Shown piece by piece: positions 1 to 9,900 of a stretch of DNA of 63,940 nucleotides. A program made the position numbers and the translations under genes. The notes under the pieces are model-generated. The model did not search any database and was not told the DNA's origin. It saw only the letters and a list, made by a program, of their open reading frames with translations. The stretch is from Streptomyces triticagri (lineage in GTDB: Bacteria; Actinomycetota; Actinomycetes; Streptomycetales; Streptomycetaceae), in the NCBI RefSeq assembly GCF_003429565.1, contig NZ_QUAK01000008.1, forward strand, positions 795 through 64,734, given 5' to 3'. How positions within the stretch are numbered: the stretch's first letter is position 1; every line of letters begins with the position of its first letter.

Positions 1-920
1 TGTCCGCGACCGCGCTCGCCCGCGAACTCGAGGTGTCCACCCGCACCGTGCTGCGCGACGTCGAGGCGCTGTCCGCGGCGGGAGTGCCGGTGTACGCGGA
101 GCGTGGCCGGCACGGCGGATTCGCCCTGCTGCCGGGTTTCCGTACCGAACTCACCGGGCTCAACCACGAGGAGGCGCTTGCGCTGCTCGTCGCCGGATCA
201 CGCCGCGGCGCGCAGGCGTTCGGCCTGGGATCGGCACTGGCCTCGGCCATGCTCAAGGTGGTCGACGCCCTGCCCGCGAGCTACCGGGACGTCGCCGCCG
301 ACGCGGCCCGGCGTCTGCTCATCGACCCGGACACCGATCTGCTCGCGCGTCGGGAGCCGGCCGAGGAGCTGCCGCACGCTGTCGTGGCCGAGGTCCGGCG
401 CGCGGTGTTCGCCGGGCACCGGCTGCGCATCCACTACGCGGCCGTGGACCGGACCCCGAAGTGGCGCACCGTCGATCCGATCGGCCTGGTCACGGTCCGC
501 GGGCAGGGCTACTTGCTGGCCACGAGGTCGGGTGCGGACCGCACCTACCGGCTTGCGCGCATCCTGGCCGCCGAAGAGGCCGCCGAGCCGGCGCAGCGTG
601 CGGAACGGGTCGATCTGGAGCGGCTGTGGCAGGAGCGCAGCACGCGATTCCGGACCGGGGGCGAGCAAGTCACCGTGCAGATACGGGTGGCGGCGGAGCG
701 GCGCGCTGAGCTGGTCGGCACGGCGCTGGCCGTCCGCGCCGAAGTCGCCGGTGCGGACGGACTGTTGTGCGTCGAGGCGAGCTTCCAGGACCGGCGGCAT
801 GCCGTGTGGGCGCTGTGGCAGCTGGGCACGGACGCGGAGGTGCTGGCGCCCGAGTGGCTGCGTACGTCCTTGCGTGAGCGGGCAGCCGCGATCGCCGCCC
901 GCTACGAGGAGTCACCGTGA
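1..920 (+). CDS. WYL-domain transcriptional regulator, 5' end missing
   Basis: The frame is open from the window edge (first full codon at position 3) and stops at 918-920, so the N-terminus is outside the window. The first visible residues, ELEVSTRTVLRDV, are the second half of an HTH_11-type winged helix, followed by the wing segment GRHGGFALLPGF. The rest is a WYL-type sensor domain with the typical core WRTVDPIGLV and GYLLA, then a WCX-like C-terminal part. This arrangement fits the large actinobacterial class of HTH-WYL regulators that respond to small ligands or nucleic acid. It converges on the LacI-type gene and the two stop codons overlap by 9 bp, so it is probably not part of the sugar operon. 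No target is evident from position alone. The family call is firm; the regulated genes lie out of view. Confidence 0.9.
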   Translation, partial: SATALARELEVSTRTVLRDVEALSAAGVPVYAERGRHGGFALLPGFRTELTGLNHEEALALLVAGSRRGAQAFGLGSALASAMLKVVDALPASYRDVAADAARRLLIDPDTDLLARREPAEELPHAVVAEVRRAVFAGHRLRIHYAAVDRTPKWRTVDPIGLVTVRGQGYLLATRSGADRTYRLARILAAEEAAEPAQRAERVDLERLWQERSTRFRTGGEQVTVQIRVAAERRAELVGTALAVRAEVAGADGLLCVEASFQDRRHAVWALWQLGTDAEVLAPEWLRTSLRERAAAIAARYEESP

Positions 921-2021
921 CCGCGGCCCGGGGCCGGTGACGTTCCGTGCGGGCACTCCCGTGCTCTCCCGCTCGATCAGGGTCGGCAGCGGCATCCGGG
1001 CGGTGCGCTCCGGCCCGCCGTCGAGCAGGGCGGTGAGCTCCTGGGCGGCGAGGCGGCCGAAGGCGAGGGTGTCCCGGGAGAGTGCGGTGAGCCAGGGGTG
1101 GACCATGCGGCACAGCACGGAGTCCTCCCAGGACACGATGGACACGTCGGTGGGGACGCCGAGGCCGAGGCCCGCGGTGACGGCGGCGCCGGCGGCGGCC
1201 ATCACGTCGTTGTCGTAGATCAGGGCAGTGGGCGGCTCGGACTCCTCCAGTACGCGGCGGGTGACCGTGGCGCCCTCGGTGTCGGAGTAGTCCGTGGTGA
1301 CCGAGCGCGCGCCGGTCAGTCCGCGGCGGGTGGCCTCCTCGCGCAGGGTGCGGATGCGGCGCTCGGTGTGGGTGAGCGAGTCGAGGCCCGCGATGTGCAC
1401 GATGCGGCGGTGGCCGAGCTCGTACAGCCGGCCCACGACGGCGGACATGGCGCCGATGTCGTCCGCGCGGATCTGGGAGAGTCCGGCATGGGTCTCGTCG
1501 CCCGGGAGTCCGCCGATGACCACGCCGGGCAGGCCGAGTTCGGCGAGGAGCGCCGGTCGCGGGTCGTCGACGCGCGGATCGACCACCAGGACGCCGTCCA
1601 CCCGGTGCTCGGCCCACCAGCGCCGGTAGACCGCGCATTCGGCGGGCACGTCGTCCACCACCTGGAAGAGCAGGCCGAGGCGGCGATCGGCGAGCACTTC
1701 CTGGATGCCGGAGATCAGCTGCAGGAAGAACGAGTCCACACCGAGGGTCTGTGCCGGCCTGGCCACCACGAGTCCGACGGTGGCCGATCCCTCGCCGGAC
1801 AGGGCCCGCGCCGCGGTGCTCGGGTGCCAGCCCAACTGCGCGGCCACCCGGCGGATTCGGTCGCGGGTGACCTCGGAGACGCCCGGCCGGTCGTTGAGCG
1901 CGAAGGAGACGGCGCTCTCCGAGACTCCGGCCCGCCGGGCTATGTCCTTCATCGTCGGCCTGCGCGCGGCGCTGCGGCGGGCCGGCGGAATGTCGTCGGC
2001 GGACGGGGAGTTCGCAGTCAC
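912..2021 (-). CDS. LacI-family repressor of the adjacent mannoside-type operon
   Basis: 369 aa starting at a GTG (2019-2021) with AAAGGGG about six bases upstream. Residues about 24-70 form a LacI helix-turn-helix (MKDIARRAGVSESAVSFAL) with the hinge-helix sequence STAARALSG. The remaining 300 residues are a periplasmic-binding-protein-like effector domain (VGLVVARP at its start, the subdomain marker TALIYDNDVMAAG-like in the middle). LacI regulators beside CUT1 sugar importers usually repress them and are released by the imported sugar or a derivative. The gene is divergent from the solute-binding-protein gene, and a perfect 13-bp inverted repeat lies between them (2097-2149), the likely operator. 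The first 23 residues before the HTH are a short disordered tail. The inducer is inferred to be a mannose-containing oligosaccharide because of the GH38 gene downstream. Confidence 0.93.
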   Translation of the reverse strand: MTANSPSADDIPPARRSAARRPTMKDIARRAGVSESAVSFALNDRPGVSEVTRDRIRRVAAQLGWHPSTAARALSGEGSATVGLVVARPAQTLGVDSFFLQLISGIQEVLADRRLGLLFQVVDDVPAECAVYRRWWAEHRVDGVLVVDPRVDDPRPALLAELGLPGVVIGGLPGDETHAGLSQIRADDIGAMSAVVGRLYELGHRRIVHIAGLDSLTHTERRIRTLREEATRRGLTGARSVTTDYSDTEGATVTRRVLEESEPPTALIYDNDVMAAAGAAVTAGLGLGVPTDVSIVSWEDSVLCRMVHPWLTALSRDTLAFGRLAAQELTALLDGGPERTARMPLPTLIERESTGVPARNVTGPGPRSR

Positions 2022-2096
2022 CCGTGCCCCTTTCCCCGTTGGTCCCTGCGCATCGTAAGGCCTCGGACGGATCCGGTCGAGAGGTGTGCACCGATC

Positions 2097-2149
2097 GACT
2101 AATGCGCTTGAGCTGATGAGTCAGGCGTTGACTCTAAAGCGCATTAGTC
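2097..2149. promoter_or_regulatory. Perfect 13-bp inverted repeat, probable LacI-type operator pair
   Basis: GACTAATGCGCTT at 2097-2109 is repeated as its exact reverse complement at 2137-2149, with 27 bp between. It sits in the 321-bp space between the divergent LacI gene and the sugar operon. The right arm lies inside a candidate promoter for the regulator gene (TTGCCA at 2155-2160 and TAGAGT at 2131-2136 on the minus strand, 18-bp spacer). The position suggests control of both directions by the neighbouring repressor. The rest of this intergenic space holds no further pattern I can name. Confidence 0.65.
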
Positions 2150-2342
2150 ACGACTGGCAATCCCTCAAGAAGGTTGCTCTGACCTGCAGTTGTGTCGGAG
2201 CGTAAAGCTCTTTCCGGAGAATCCATTGACTTTCTCCCCACTCGCCGTGCAAGGTCTGCTGCGAACGCAGTCGGCGGTTCCTGGTACCGCCCTGGCGTCC
2301 CTTCCGTCCGCACGCCTGGTCCGAACTAAGGAGCCGTTCACC

Positions 2343-3626
2343 GTGCGTATCTCCCGCAGGGCCCTCGCCACTGCCGCCGTCCTCGCCACCGTTCTGCCGC
2401 TGAGTGCCTGCGGTGGTTCCGACTCCGGCTCGAGCGACGCCTCCGGCAAGGTCGAAGGCAAGATCACCTTCCAGACCTGGAACCTGAAGGCCGAGTTCAA
2501 GGACTACTTCAACGGCGTCATCGCGGACTTCGAGAAGAAGAACCCGGGCACCGAGGTGGAGTGGGTCGACCGGCCTGCCGAGGGATACGCCGACAAGATC
2601 AGCGCCGATGCGGCGGGCGGCACGCTGCCCGACGTCGTCAACGTCTCCCCGGACCTGGTCGCCCCGCTCGCCAAGGCGGGCCTCGCCCTCGACCTCGACA
2701 AGGAGGCGTCCGAGTACCGCAAGGAGTACCTGGACGGCGCCTGGAAGAGCCACCAGATACCCGGCACCGAGGGCACCTTCGCCTTCCCCTGGTACCTGAA
2801 CACCGGCCCGGTCTTCTACAACAAGAAGCTCTTCAAGGACGCCGGACTCGACCCGGAGAAGCCCCCGAAGACGTACGACGACGTCTTCGAGGCCGGCACG
2901 GAGATGGCGAAGAACAGCAAGGGCAAGGTCGCCGCCCTCGCCAACGTCCCCGCCATCGAGGACTTCGGCCGCTACGGCGTCCCGCTGATGAACAAGGAAG
3001 GCACCGGCTTCGCCTTCAACGACGCGAAGGGCGTCGAACTCCTCACCCGCTACAAGAAGTTGTACGACGCGGAGGGCCTCGACGCGCAGGCGCTGACCGC
3101 GACCCCGGAGTCCGCGGGCCACAAGTTCCTCACCCAGTCCGTGGCGATGAACCCGGGCAGCGCGCTCGACCTGGCGAACTTCAAGAAGGACGCCCCGAGC
3201 CTGTACAAGAACATCGGCATCACCGACCAGATCAGCAGTACGGGCAAGGCCAACATGTACGTCATGGGCGTGATGGTGAACTCGCAGACGAAGCAGAAGC
3301 CCGCGGCCGTCGCCTTCGCGCACTTCGTCACGGACAAGACCCGGCAGATGCAGTTCGCCAAGCAGGTCGCGGTCTTCCCGAGCACCGAGGGCTCCCTGGA
3401 CGACCCGTACTTCACCAAGCAGGACGGCACCGACGAGACGAAGGTCAGGATCGCCGCCGCCGAGTCCCTGAAGACCGCCGAGAACTACACGCCGGTGCTG
3501 TTCAGCGAGCAGATGAAGGTCGAGCTCAAGAACCAGGTGGCCAAGGCCCTGCAGGGCAAGCAGAGCCCCAAGGCCGCCCTGGACAACGCTGTCAAGACCT
3601 GTGACCGACTGCTGAAGCAGAGCTGA
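2343..3626 (+). CDS. Carbohydrate ABC transporter solute-binding lipoprotein (CUT1)
   Basis: 427 aa from a GTG at 2343 preceded by AAGGAG at correct spacing; the frame is open further upstream to 2190 but that part carries no signal sequence or ribosome-binding site. Residues 1-23 are a lipoprotein signal peptide (RISRR, hydrophobic core, lipobox LSAC with the lipidated Cys at 23), so the protein is anchored outside the membrane. The mature part is a type-1 extracellular solute-binding protein: ITFQTWNLKAEFKDYFNGV near the start and the conserved NTGPVFYNKKLFKDAG segment. It delivers an oligosaccharide to the two permeases encoded next, 11 bp and one gene downstream. It is the first gene of the operon behind the LacI-type operator. 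The ligand is not evident from sequence; the downstream alpha-mannosidase suggests a mannoside. Confidence 0.95.
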   Translation: MRISRRALATAAVLATVLPLSACGGSDSGSSDASGKVEGKITFQTWNLKAEFKDYFNGVIADFEKKNPGTEVEWVDRPAEGYADKISADAAGGTLPDVVNVSPDLVAPLAKAGLALDLDKEASEYRKEYLDGAWKSHQIPGTEGTFAFPWYLNTGPVFYNKKLFKDAGLDPEKPPKTYDDVFEAGTEMAKNSKGKVAALANVPAIEDFGRYGVPLMNKEGTGFAFNDAKGVELLTRYKKLYDAEGLDAQALTATPESAGHKFLTQSVAMNPGSALDLANFKKDAPSLYKNIGITDQISSTGKANMYVMGVMVNSQTKQKPAAVAFAHFVTDKTRQMQFAKQVAVFPSTEGSLDDPYFTKQDGTDETKVRIAAAESLKTAENYTPVLFSEQMKVELKNQVAKALQGKQSPKAALDNAVKTCDRLLKQS

Positions 3627-3637
3627 GCCGCACCCTC

Positions 3638-4600
3638 ATGAAGACTCCCACCGCCATCCGGGCGACCGCCGCGGACCTGCCGGCCGAGGGCGCCTCGCCG
3701 CCGCCCCCGCGCCGGCGGTCCCCGCGCGGGATCAGGCGCCAACTGCCCACCAGCCCCTGGCTGTTCGCCGCCCCCGGGCTGCTCGTGATCGGCGCCTTCA
3801 TCCTGTATCCGTTCCTGAGCACACTGGTCAACGCGTTCACGGACAAGCGGACCCTGATCCCCGGCGAGTTCGTCGGACTCGACAACTTCCGCGAGCTCCT
3901 GCACGACGACATGTTCTGGATCGGCCTGCGCAACAGCACTCTCTACGTCCTCGGGGTCGTCCCCGCGCTCGTCCTGCTCCCGCTGCTGCTCGCCCTCCTC
4001 GTGCAGAAGCACATCCCGGGCATCACGTTCTTCCGCTCCGCGTTCTACACCCCGGTGGTCGCCTCCATCGTGGTGGTCGGCCTGATCTGGGTCTGGATGC
4101 TGGACGACCGCGGACTCGTCAACGCCGTGTTGGAGGCCGTGGGCGTCGGCAAGGTCGGCTTCCTCAGCGACCAGTGGCTGCTGCTGTTCAGCGCGATGGG
4201 CGTCACGGTCTGGAAGGGCCTCGGCTACTACATGATCATTTACTTGGCGGCGCTCGCGAACGTACCGCGTGAGCTGCACGAGGCGGCCGCGGTGGACGGT
4301 GCGGGGGCGGTACGCCGCTTCCTCACCGTCACCGTGCCGGCGGTCCGCTCCACGATGGTCCTGGTCGGGGCGCTCGCCTCGGTGGCCGCCTTCAAGGTGT
4401 TCTCCGAGGTGTATCTGATGGCCGGGCCCAGCGGCGGCCCGGCCGGCGAGGACACCACCCTGGTGATGCTCGTGCAGCGCGTCGGCACCGGGCTCACCGG
4501 CCGGGTCGGCTACGCCTCCGCGATATCCGTCGTCGTCTTCGTCGTCACCGTCGCGCTGATGCTGCTCGTGCTGCGCGCCGACCGCAAGGAGGACGCGTGA
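3638..4600 (+). CDS. Sugar ABC transporter permease, MalF/UgpA type
   Basis: 320 aa integral membrane protein with six predicted transmembrane segments after a 35-residue proline- and arginine-rich cytoplasmic tail. The cytoplasmic EAA loop is clear (ELHEAAAVDGAGAVRRF), followed by the usual L-P motif region (VPAVRSTMVL), where the ATPase docks. Together with the next gene it forms the heterodimeric channel of a CUT1 importer. It starts 11 bp after the binding-protein stop and its last four bases overlap the next start codon (GTGA), so the two permeases are translationally coupled. No ATP-binding subunit gene is present anywhere in the operon. In Streptomyces such systems are commonly energised by the shared ATPase MsiK, and I infer the same here. 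Confidence 0.95.
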   Translation: MKTPTAIRATAADLPAEGASPPPPRRRSPRGIRRQLPTSPWLFAAPGLLVIGAFILYPFLSTLVNAFTDKRTLIPGEFVGLDNFRELLHDDMFWIGLRNSTLYVLGVVPALVLLPLLLALLVQKHIPGITFFRSAFYTPVVASIVVVGLIWVWMLDDRGLVNAVLEAVGVGKVGFLSDQWLLLFSAMGVTVWKGLGYYMIIYLAALANVPRELHEAAAVDGAGAVRRFLTVTVPAVRSTMVLVGALASVAAFKVFSEVYLMAGPSGGPAGEDTTLVMLVQRVGTGLTGRVGYASAISVVVFVVTVALMLLVLRADRKEDA

Positions 4601-5511
4601 CCACCACGACCACGCAGCCGGCCGCCGAGCAGCCGAAGCGGCGGCGTACTCCCCGGGTCCTGCGGATCACCGACGAGAACGGCAAGCGGGTCCCCGCCTG
4701 GCAGCTCGTCGTGCGCTACGTCCTGCTGCTCGCCGTACTCGCCCTGATGATCGGGCCCTTCCTGTGGCAGCTGTCCACCTCGCTCAAGGGGCCGCACGAG
4801 GACATCTTCAGCTCGCCGCCCGAGTTCCTGCCCAGCGAACCGACCCTCGGGAACTTCGGCCGGGTCGCCGACACCATTCCCGTATGGGACTACGCCTTCA
4901 ACTCGCTGAAGGTCGCCGTCGCCAACGTCCTGACGAACTGCGTCGGCGCCGCGCTCGCCGGCTACGCCCTGGCCCGCATGCGCTACCGCGGCCGCAAGGC
5001 GGCGCTGCTCGCCTTCATCCTGGCGATGCTGGTGCCCGTGGAGGGCATCATCATCGCCCAGTTCACCACCATGCGGGACCTGGGACTCAACAACACCCTG
5101 ATCGCCGTCCTGCTGCCCGGCTGCGTCAGCGCGCTCAACGTCCTGCTGATGCGCAACGCCTTCCTCAACCTGCCCCAGGAGGTGGAGGAGGCGGCCTTCG
5201 TGGACGGCGCCAACGTCTGGCAGCGGTTCACCCGCATCGCCCTGCCCGCGGTCAAGGGCACCCTCGCGGTCGTCGCGATCTTCGCCTTCATGGGCGCCTG
5301 GGACGACTTCCTGTGGCCGCTGATCGTCCTCTCCGACCCGGAGAACTTCACCCTGACCATCGGCCTGAACTATCTGCACGGCACCTTCGCCAACGACGAA
5401 CGCCTGGTCGCCGCGGGCACCATCATCGCCGTGCTGCCGCTGATCGTCCTCTTCGCCTGTCTGCAGCGGTTCTTCTTCCGCGGCGTGGGCGAGGGCGCGG
5501 TCAAGGGCTGA
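4597..5511 (+). CDS. Sugar ABC transporter permease, MalG/UgpE type
   Basis: 304 aa, GTG start overlapping the preceding gene by 4 bp. It has six predicted transmembrane helices with the first at about residues 45-67, and the EAA loop EVEEAAFVDGANVWQRF followed by IALPAVKG. This is the MalG-type partner of the preceding MalF-type permease and belongs in the cytoplasmic membrane. The N-terminal 40 residues are Thr-, Pro- and Arg-rich and cytoplasmic. The downstream glycosidase begins 68 bp later on the same strand, consistent with one transcript. Nothing unusual in length or motif compared with the family. Confidence 0.95.
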   Translation: MTTTTTQPAAEQPKRRRTPRVLRITDENGKRVPAWQLVVRYVLLLAVLALMIGPFLWQLSTSLKGPHEDIFSSPPEFLPSEPTLGNFGRVADTIPVWDYAFNSLKVAVANVLTNCVGAALAGYALARMRYRGRKAALLAFILAMLVPVEGIIIAQFTTMRDLGLNNTLIAVLLPGCVSALNVLLMRNAFLNLPQEVEEAAFVDGANVWQRFTRIALPAVKGTLAVVAIFAFMGAWDDFLWPLIVLSDPENFTLTIGLNYLHGTFANDERLVAAGTIIAVLPLIVLFACLQRFFFRGVGEGAVKG

Positions 5512-5579
5512 CGGGGACCGGCGCCACACACGGGCACGCCCGCCGACCACCACCACGAGATTCGGGACACCACCTCTCC

Positions 5580-6875
5580 ATGAGCTCCACCGCGCCGCGC
5601 TTCGGCGTCAACTACACGCCCAGCCAGGGCTGGTTCCACCACTGGCTCGACTTCGACCTCGACGCCGTACGCACCGACCTCGACCAGATCGCCGGGCTCG
5701 GCCTGGACCACATCCGGGTCTTCCCGCTGTGGCCGCTCTTCCAGCCCAACCGCACCCTGATCCGCCCGGCGGCCGTCGACCAGCTGGTCCGACTCGCCGA
5801 CGCCGCGGCCGAACGCGGTCTCGACGTGAACGTGGACGGACTGCAGGGCCATCTCTCCAGCTTCGACTTCCTGCCCGCCTGGACCCAGACCTGGCACCGG
5901 CGGAACATCTTCCACGACCCGGACGTCGTCGCCGGGCAGGCCGAGTATCTGCGTACGCTCGCCGCCGCCCTCGCCGACCGGCCGAACTTCCTCGGCATGA
6001 CGCTCGGGAACGAGGTCAACCAGTTCGCCGCGGGACCGCACCCCGATCCCGACCGCATCACCGCCGACCAGGCGGAGCACTGGCTGCACACCCTGCTCGA
6101 CGCCTGCGAGCAGGGCGCACCCGGGCGGCTGCATCTGCATGCCGCCTACGACGCCGCCTGGTACCAGGACGATCAGCCCTTCACGCCCGCGCAGGCCGCC
6201 CGGATCGGCGCTCTGACGGCCGTGCACTCCTGGGTGTTCAACGGCACGGCGCAGCGGCACGGGCGCACCGGAGTGGCGACCGAGCAGCACGCCGCGTACC
6301 TCGTCGAGCTGTCCAAGGCCTGGGCCCTGGAGCCGCATCGGCCGGTCTGGCTGCAGGAGGTCGGTGCTCCGGCGCCGCTCATCCCGGCCGAGCACGCCGC
6401 CGCGTTCTCCACCGCGACCGTGACCGCTGCCCTGGACTGCCCGGACCTGTGGGGCGTCACCTGGTGGTGCTCGCACGACGTGTCCCGTTCGCTGGCCGAT
6501 TTCCCCGAACTCGAGTACAGCCTGGGCCTGTTCACCAACGACGGCCGGGGCAAGCCGGCCGGCGAGGCGATCGCCGCCCTCGTCGCCGAGCAGCGCCGGC
6601 AGCCGCATGTCCCGGTGCCGCGCAGCACGGCCCTGGTCGTCGACGCCGGGGACGAGCACACCGCGCCCGGTCGCTCGGTCTGTGCGCCCGGTGGTGCCGT
6701 CTTCGAGGCGTTCGCGCGGCTCACCGCGGACGGTGCCCGGCCCACCACCGTCCTGGCGGACCGTTCCGCGGACCCCGCGCACCTGGCGGCCCGCGGCATC
6801 ACGGAGGTCGTCACCCCCGAGCAGGCCGGCACCAGCAGCACGTCGGATGCCGCCACCGCCGCACACCCCTGGTAG
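5580..6875 (+). CDS. Intracellular clan GH-A glycoside hydrolase (GH5-like)
   Basis: 431 aa from the ATG at 5580; the frame is open far upstream, but only this start gives a protein beginning with the conserved sheet sequence RFGVNYTPSQGWFHHW. The fold is a TIM barrel of the cellulase/mannanase type. The general acid-base glutamate is visible in LGNEVNQF, and the likely nucleophile in VWLQEVGAP near the end of the barrel. There is no signal peptide, so it acts in the cytoplasm on sugar brought in by the adjacent importer. It lies between the permeases and a GH38 alpha-mannosidase, 61 bp before the latter. Exact substrate specificity cannot be read from sequence; a beta-mannosidic or mixed-linkage glycan fragment is plausible from context. 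Confidence 0.85.
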   Translation: MSSTAPRFGVNYTPSQGWFHHWLDFDLDAVRTDLDQIAGLGLDHIRVFPLWPLFQPNRTLIRPAAVDQLVRLADAAAERGLDVNVDGLQGHLSSFDFLPAWTQTWHRRNIFHDPDVVAGQAEYLRTLAAALADRPNFLGMTLGNEVNQFAAGPHPDPDRITADQAEHWLHTLLDACEQGAPGRLHLHAAYDAAWYQDDQPFTPAQAARIGALTAVHSWVFNGTAQRHGRTGVATEQHAAYLVELSKAWALEPHRPVWLQEVGAPAPLIPAEHAAAFSTATVTAALDCPDLWGVTWWCSHDVSRSLADFPELEYSLGLFTNDGRGKPAGEAIAALVAEQRRQPHVPVPRSTALVVDAGDEHTAPGRSVCAPGGAVFEAFARLTADGARPTTVLADRSADPAHLAARGITEVVTPEQAGTSSTSDAATAAHPW

Positions 6876-6936
6876 TTGTCCGCCCCGACAGCGGACACTT
6901 CGGTAAGAGACATCACCAACCCCCGGAGCACCCCTG

Positions 6937-9900
6937 ATGCATGACGACCGCACCCTGGTCGAGGCCCGACTCAAGCGCGTCCTCGACGAGCGCATCCGCC
7001 CCGCCGTGTACCCGGAATCGGTCCCGCTCCAGGTCGCCGTGTGGAATGCGCCCGGCGAGCCGGTCCCGGTCGCCGAAGGCCTCGCCGCCGCCCCCGAACC
7101 GATCGACGTCGGCGAGCAGTGGGGTGCTCCATGGGGCACCAGCTGGTTCCGCGTCACCGGGCATGTGCCCGCCGAGTGGGCGGGCCGTACCGTCGAGGCG
7201 ATCCTCGACCTCGGCTTCGACGAGAACATGCCCGGCTTCCAGTGCGAGGGCCTGGTCTACCGTCCCGACGGCAGCCCGGTGAAGGGCCTCAATCCGCGCA
7301 ACCAGTGGGTCCGCATCGGCGCACCGGTCGAGGGCGGCGAGGAGGTGCGCCTGCACATCGAGGCCGCCTCGAACCCGGTCATCCTCGACTACCACCCCTT
7401 CCTGCCGACACAGCTCGGTGACAAGGAGACCGCCGGCAGCGAGCTCCAGTACAAGCTGACCCGGATGGACCTCGCGGTCTTCGACGAGGAGGTCTGGAAT
7501 CTCGTCCAGGACCTCGAAGTCCTGGGCGAGTTGATGGCGGAACTGCCGGTCGAGGGCGCACGGCGATGGGAGGTGCTGCGCGCCGTCGACCGCGCCCTGG
7601 ACGCCGTGGACCTGCAGGACGTGAACGGTTCGGCGGCCGCCGCCCGCGCGCGGCTGACCGAGGTGCTCGCCACGCCCGCGCAGCCGTCCGCGCACCGCAT
7701 CAGCGCGGTCGGCCATGCGCACATCGACTCCGCGTGGCTGTGGCCGCTGCGCGAGACGGTGCGCAAGGTGGCGCGTACGACGTCGAACATGACCGCGCTG
7801 ATCGAGGACGAGCCGGACTTCGTCTTCGCCATGTCGCAGGCGCAGCAGTTCGCCTGGATCAAGGAGCACCGGCCGGAGGTCTACGCGAAGGTCAAGAAGG
7901 CCGTCGCCGAGGGGCGGTTCGTACCGGCCGGTGGGATGTGGGTCGAGTCCGACACCAACATGCCCGGATCCGAGGCGATGGCGCGGCAGTTCGTGCACGG
8001 GAAGCGGTTCTTCCTGGACGAGTTCGGCATCGAGAACGACGAGGCCTGGCTGCCGGACACCTTCGGCTTCGCGGCGGGTCTTCCGCAGATCATCAAGGCC
8101 GCCGGCTCCAAGTGGCTGCTCACCCAGAAGATCTCGTGGTCGCAGACGAACAAGTTCCCGCACCACACCTTCCAGTGGGAGGGCATCGACGGCACCCGGA
8201 TCTTCACGCACTTCCCGCCCGTCGACACCTACAACTGCTCGATGAAGGGCAGCGAGATCGCCCACGCGGCGAAGAACTTCAAGGACAAGGGCGTCGCCCG
8301 GCACTCGCTCGCGCCGACCGGCTGGGGCGACGGCGGTGGCGGCACGACGCGCGAGATGGTCGCCAAGTCCGCCCGGATGCGGGACCTCGAAGGCTCGGCG
8401 ACCGTCCGGTGGGAGACGCCCGAGGAGTTCTTCACCAAAGCGGAGGCCGAGTACGCCAACCCGCCGGTCTGGGTGGGGGAGCTGTACCTGGAGCTGCACC
8501 GGGCCACCCTCACCAGCCAGGCGAAGACCAAGCAGGGCAACCGGCGCAGCGAGCACCTGCTCCGGGAGGCCGAGCTGTGGGCCGCCACCGCTGCCGTGCG
8601 GGCCGGATTCCCGTACCCGTACGAGCAGTTGGACCGGATCTGGAAGACCGTCCTGCTGCACCAGTTCCACGACATCCTGCCCGGCTCCTCCATCGCCTGG
8701 GTGCACCGCGAGGCGGCTGCGACATACGCCGCCGTCGCCGAGGAGCTGAACGGCATCGTGGACGCGGCGCAGCGGGCGCTCGCGGGCGAGGGCAGCCGGA
8801 CGATCACCTTCAACTCCGCCCCGCACACCCGCTCCGGAGTCCCGGCGGGCGGCGCCGCACCGGCGGCCGTCACCGGCGAGACCCGGATCACCGACCGCCC
8901 GGGCGGCGGGCACGTCCTGGACAACGGTCTCCTGCGCGTCGAGATCGACGCCCGCGGCCTGGTGATCTCCGCCTACGACCTGGAGCAGGAGCGGGAGGCC
9001 GTCGCACCCGGCGACGCGGCGAACCTGCTGCAGATCCACCCCGACTTCCCGAACATGTGGGACGCCTGGGACGTGGACGAGTTCTACCGCAACACGGTCA
9101 CCGACCTCGTCGATCTCGACGAACTCGGTGTGGTGGACGCCGACGGCGCGCCCGCGGTCCGCATCGTGCGCTCCTTCGGCGACTCGCGGGTCACCCAGGT
9201 GCTGCAACTGCCGCCCGGCGTCAAGCGGTTGGACATCGACACCGAGGTCGACTGGCACGAGACGGAGAAGTTCCTCAAGGCGGCCTTCCCGCTCGACCTG
9301 CACGCCGAACGGTACGCCTCCGAGACCCAGTTCGGTCACTTCTACCGGGCCACCCACACCAACACCAGCTGGGAGGCCGCCAAGTTCGAGGCCTGCAACC
9401 ACCGCTTCGTCCACCTGGAGGAGCCCGGCTGGGGCGTGGCGCTCGCCAACGACTCGACGTACGGCCACGATGTGACCCGCACCGTGCGGGCCGCCGACCC
9501 GGCCGCCGGGGTGCGGCGCGGGACGACCACCACCGTCCGGGTCTCGCTGCTGCGCGCGCCCCGCTTCCCCGACCCGGAGACTGACCAGGGGCTGCACCGC
9601 TTCCGGCACGCCCTGGTGCCGGGCGCGACGATCGGGGACGCCGTCCGCGAGGGCTTCCGCACCAATCTGCCCGAGCGGCGGGTCACCGGCGACGCCGCCG
9701 TGGCGCCGCTGGTCACCGTCGACGACGACGCGGTGGTGGTCAGTGCGGTGAAGCTCGCGGACGATGCGAGCGGCGACCTCGTGGTGCGGCTCTACGAGTC
9801 GGCCGGTGGCCGCGCCCGGGCACGCCTCACCACCGGATTCACGGCCGGCGGTGTGGTGGCGACCGACCTGCTCGAGCGGCCGCTCGCCGATGCCGCGGCG

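Noticed and set aside
6913..9609. An 898-codon minus-strand frame over the alpha-mannosidase
   Set aside because: Pure shadow of the GH38 coding strand, rich in Val/Gly/Arg/His and without motifs.
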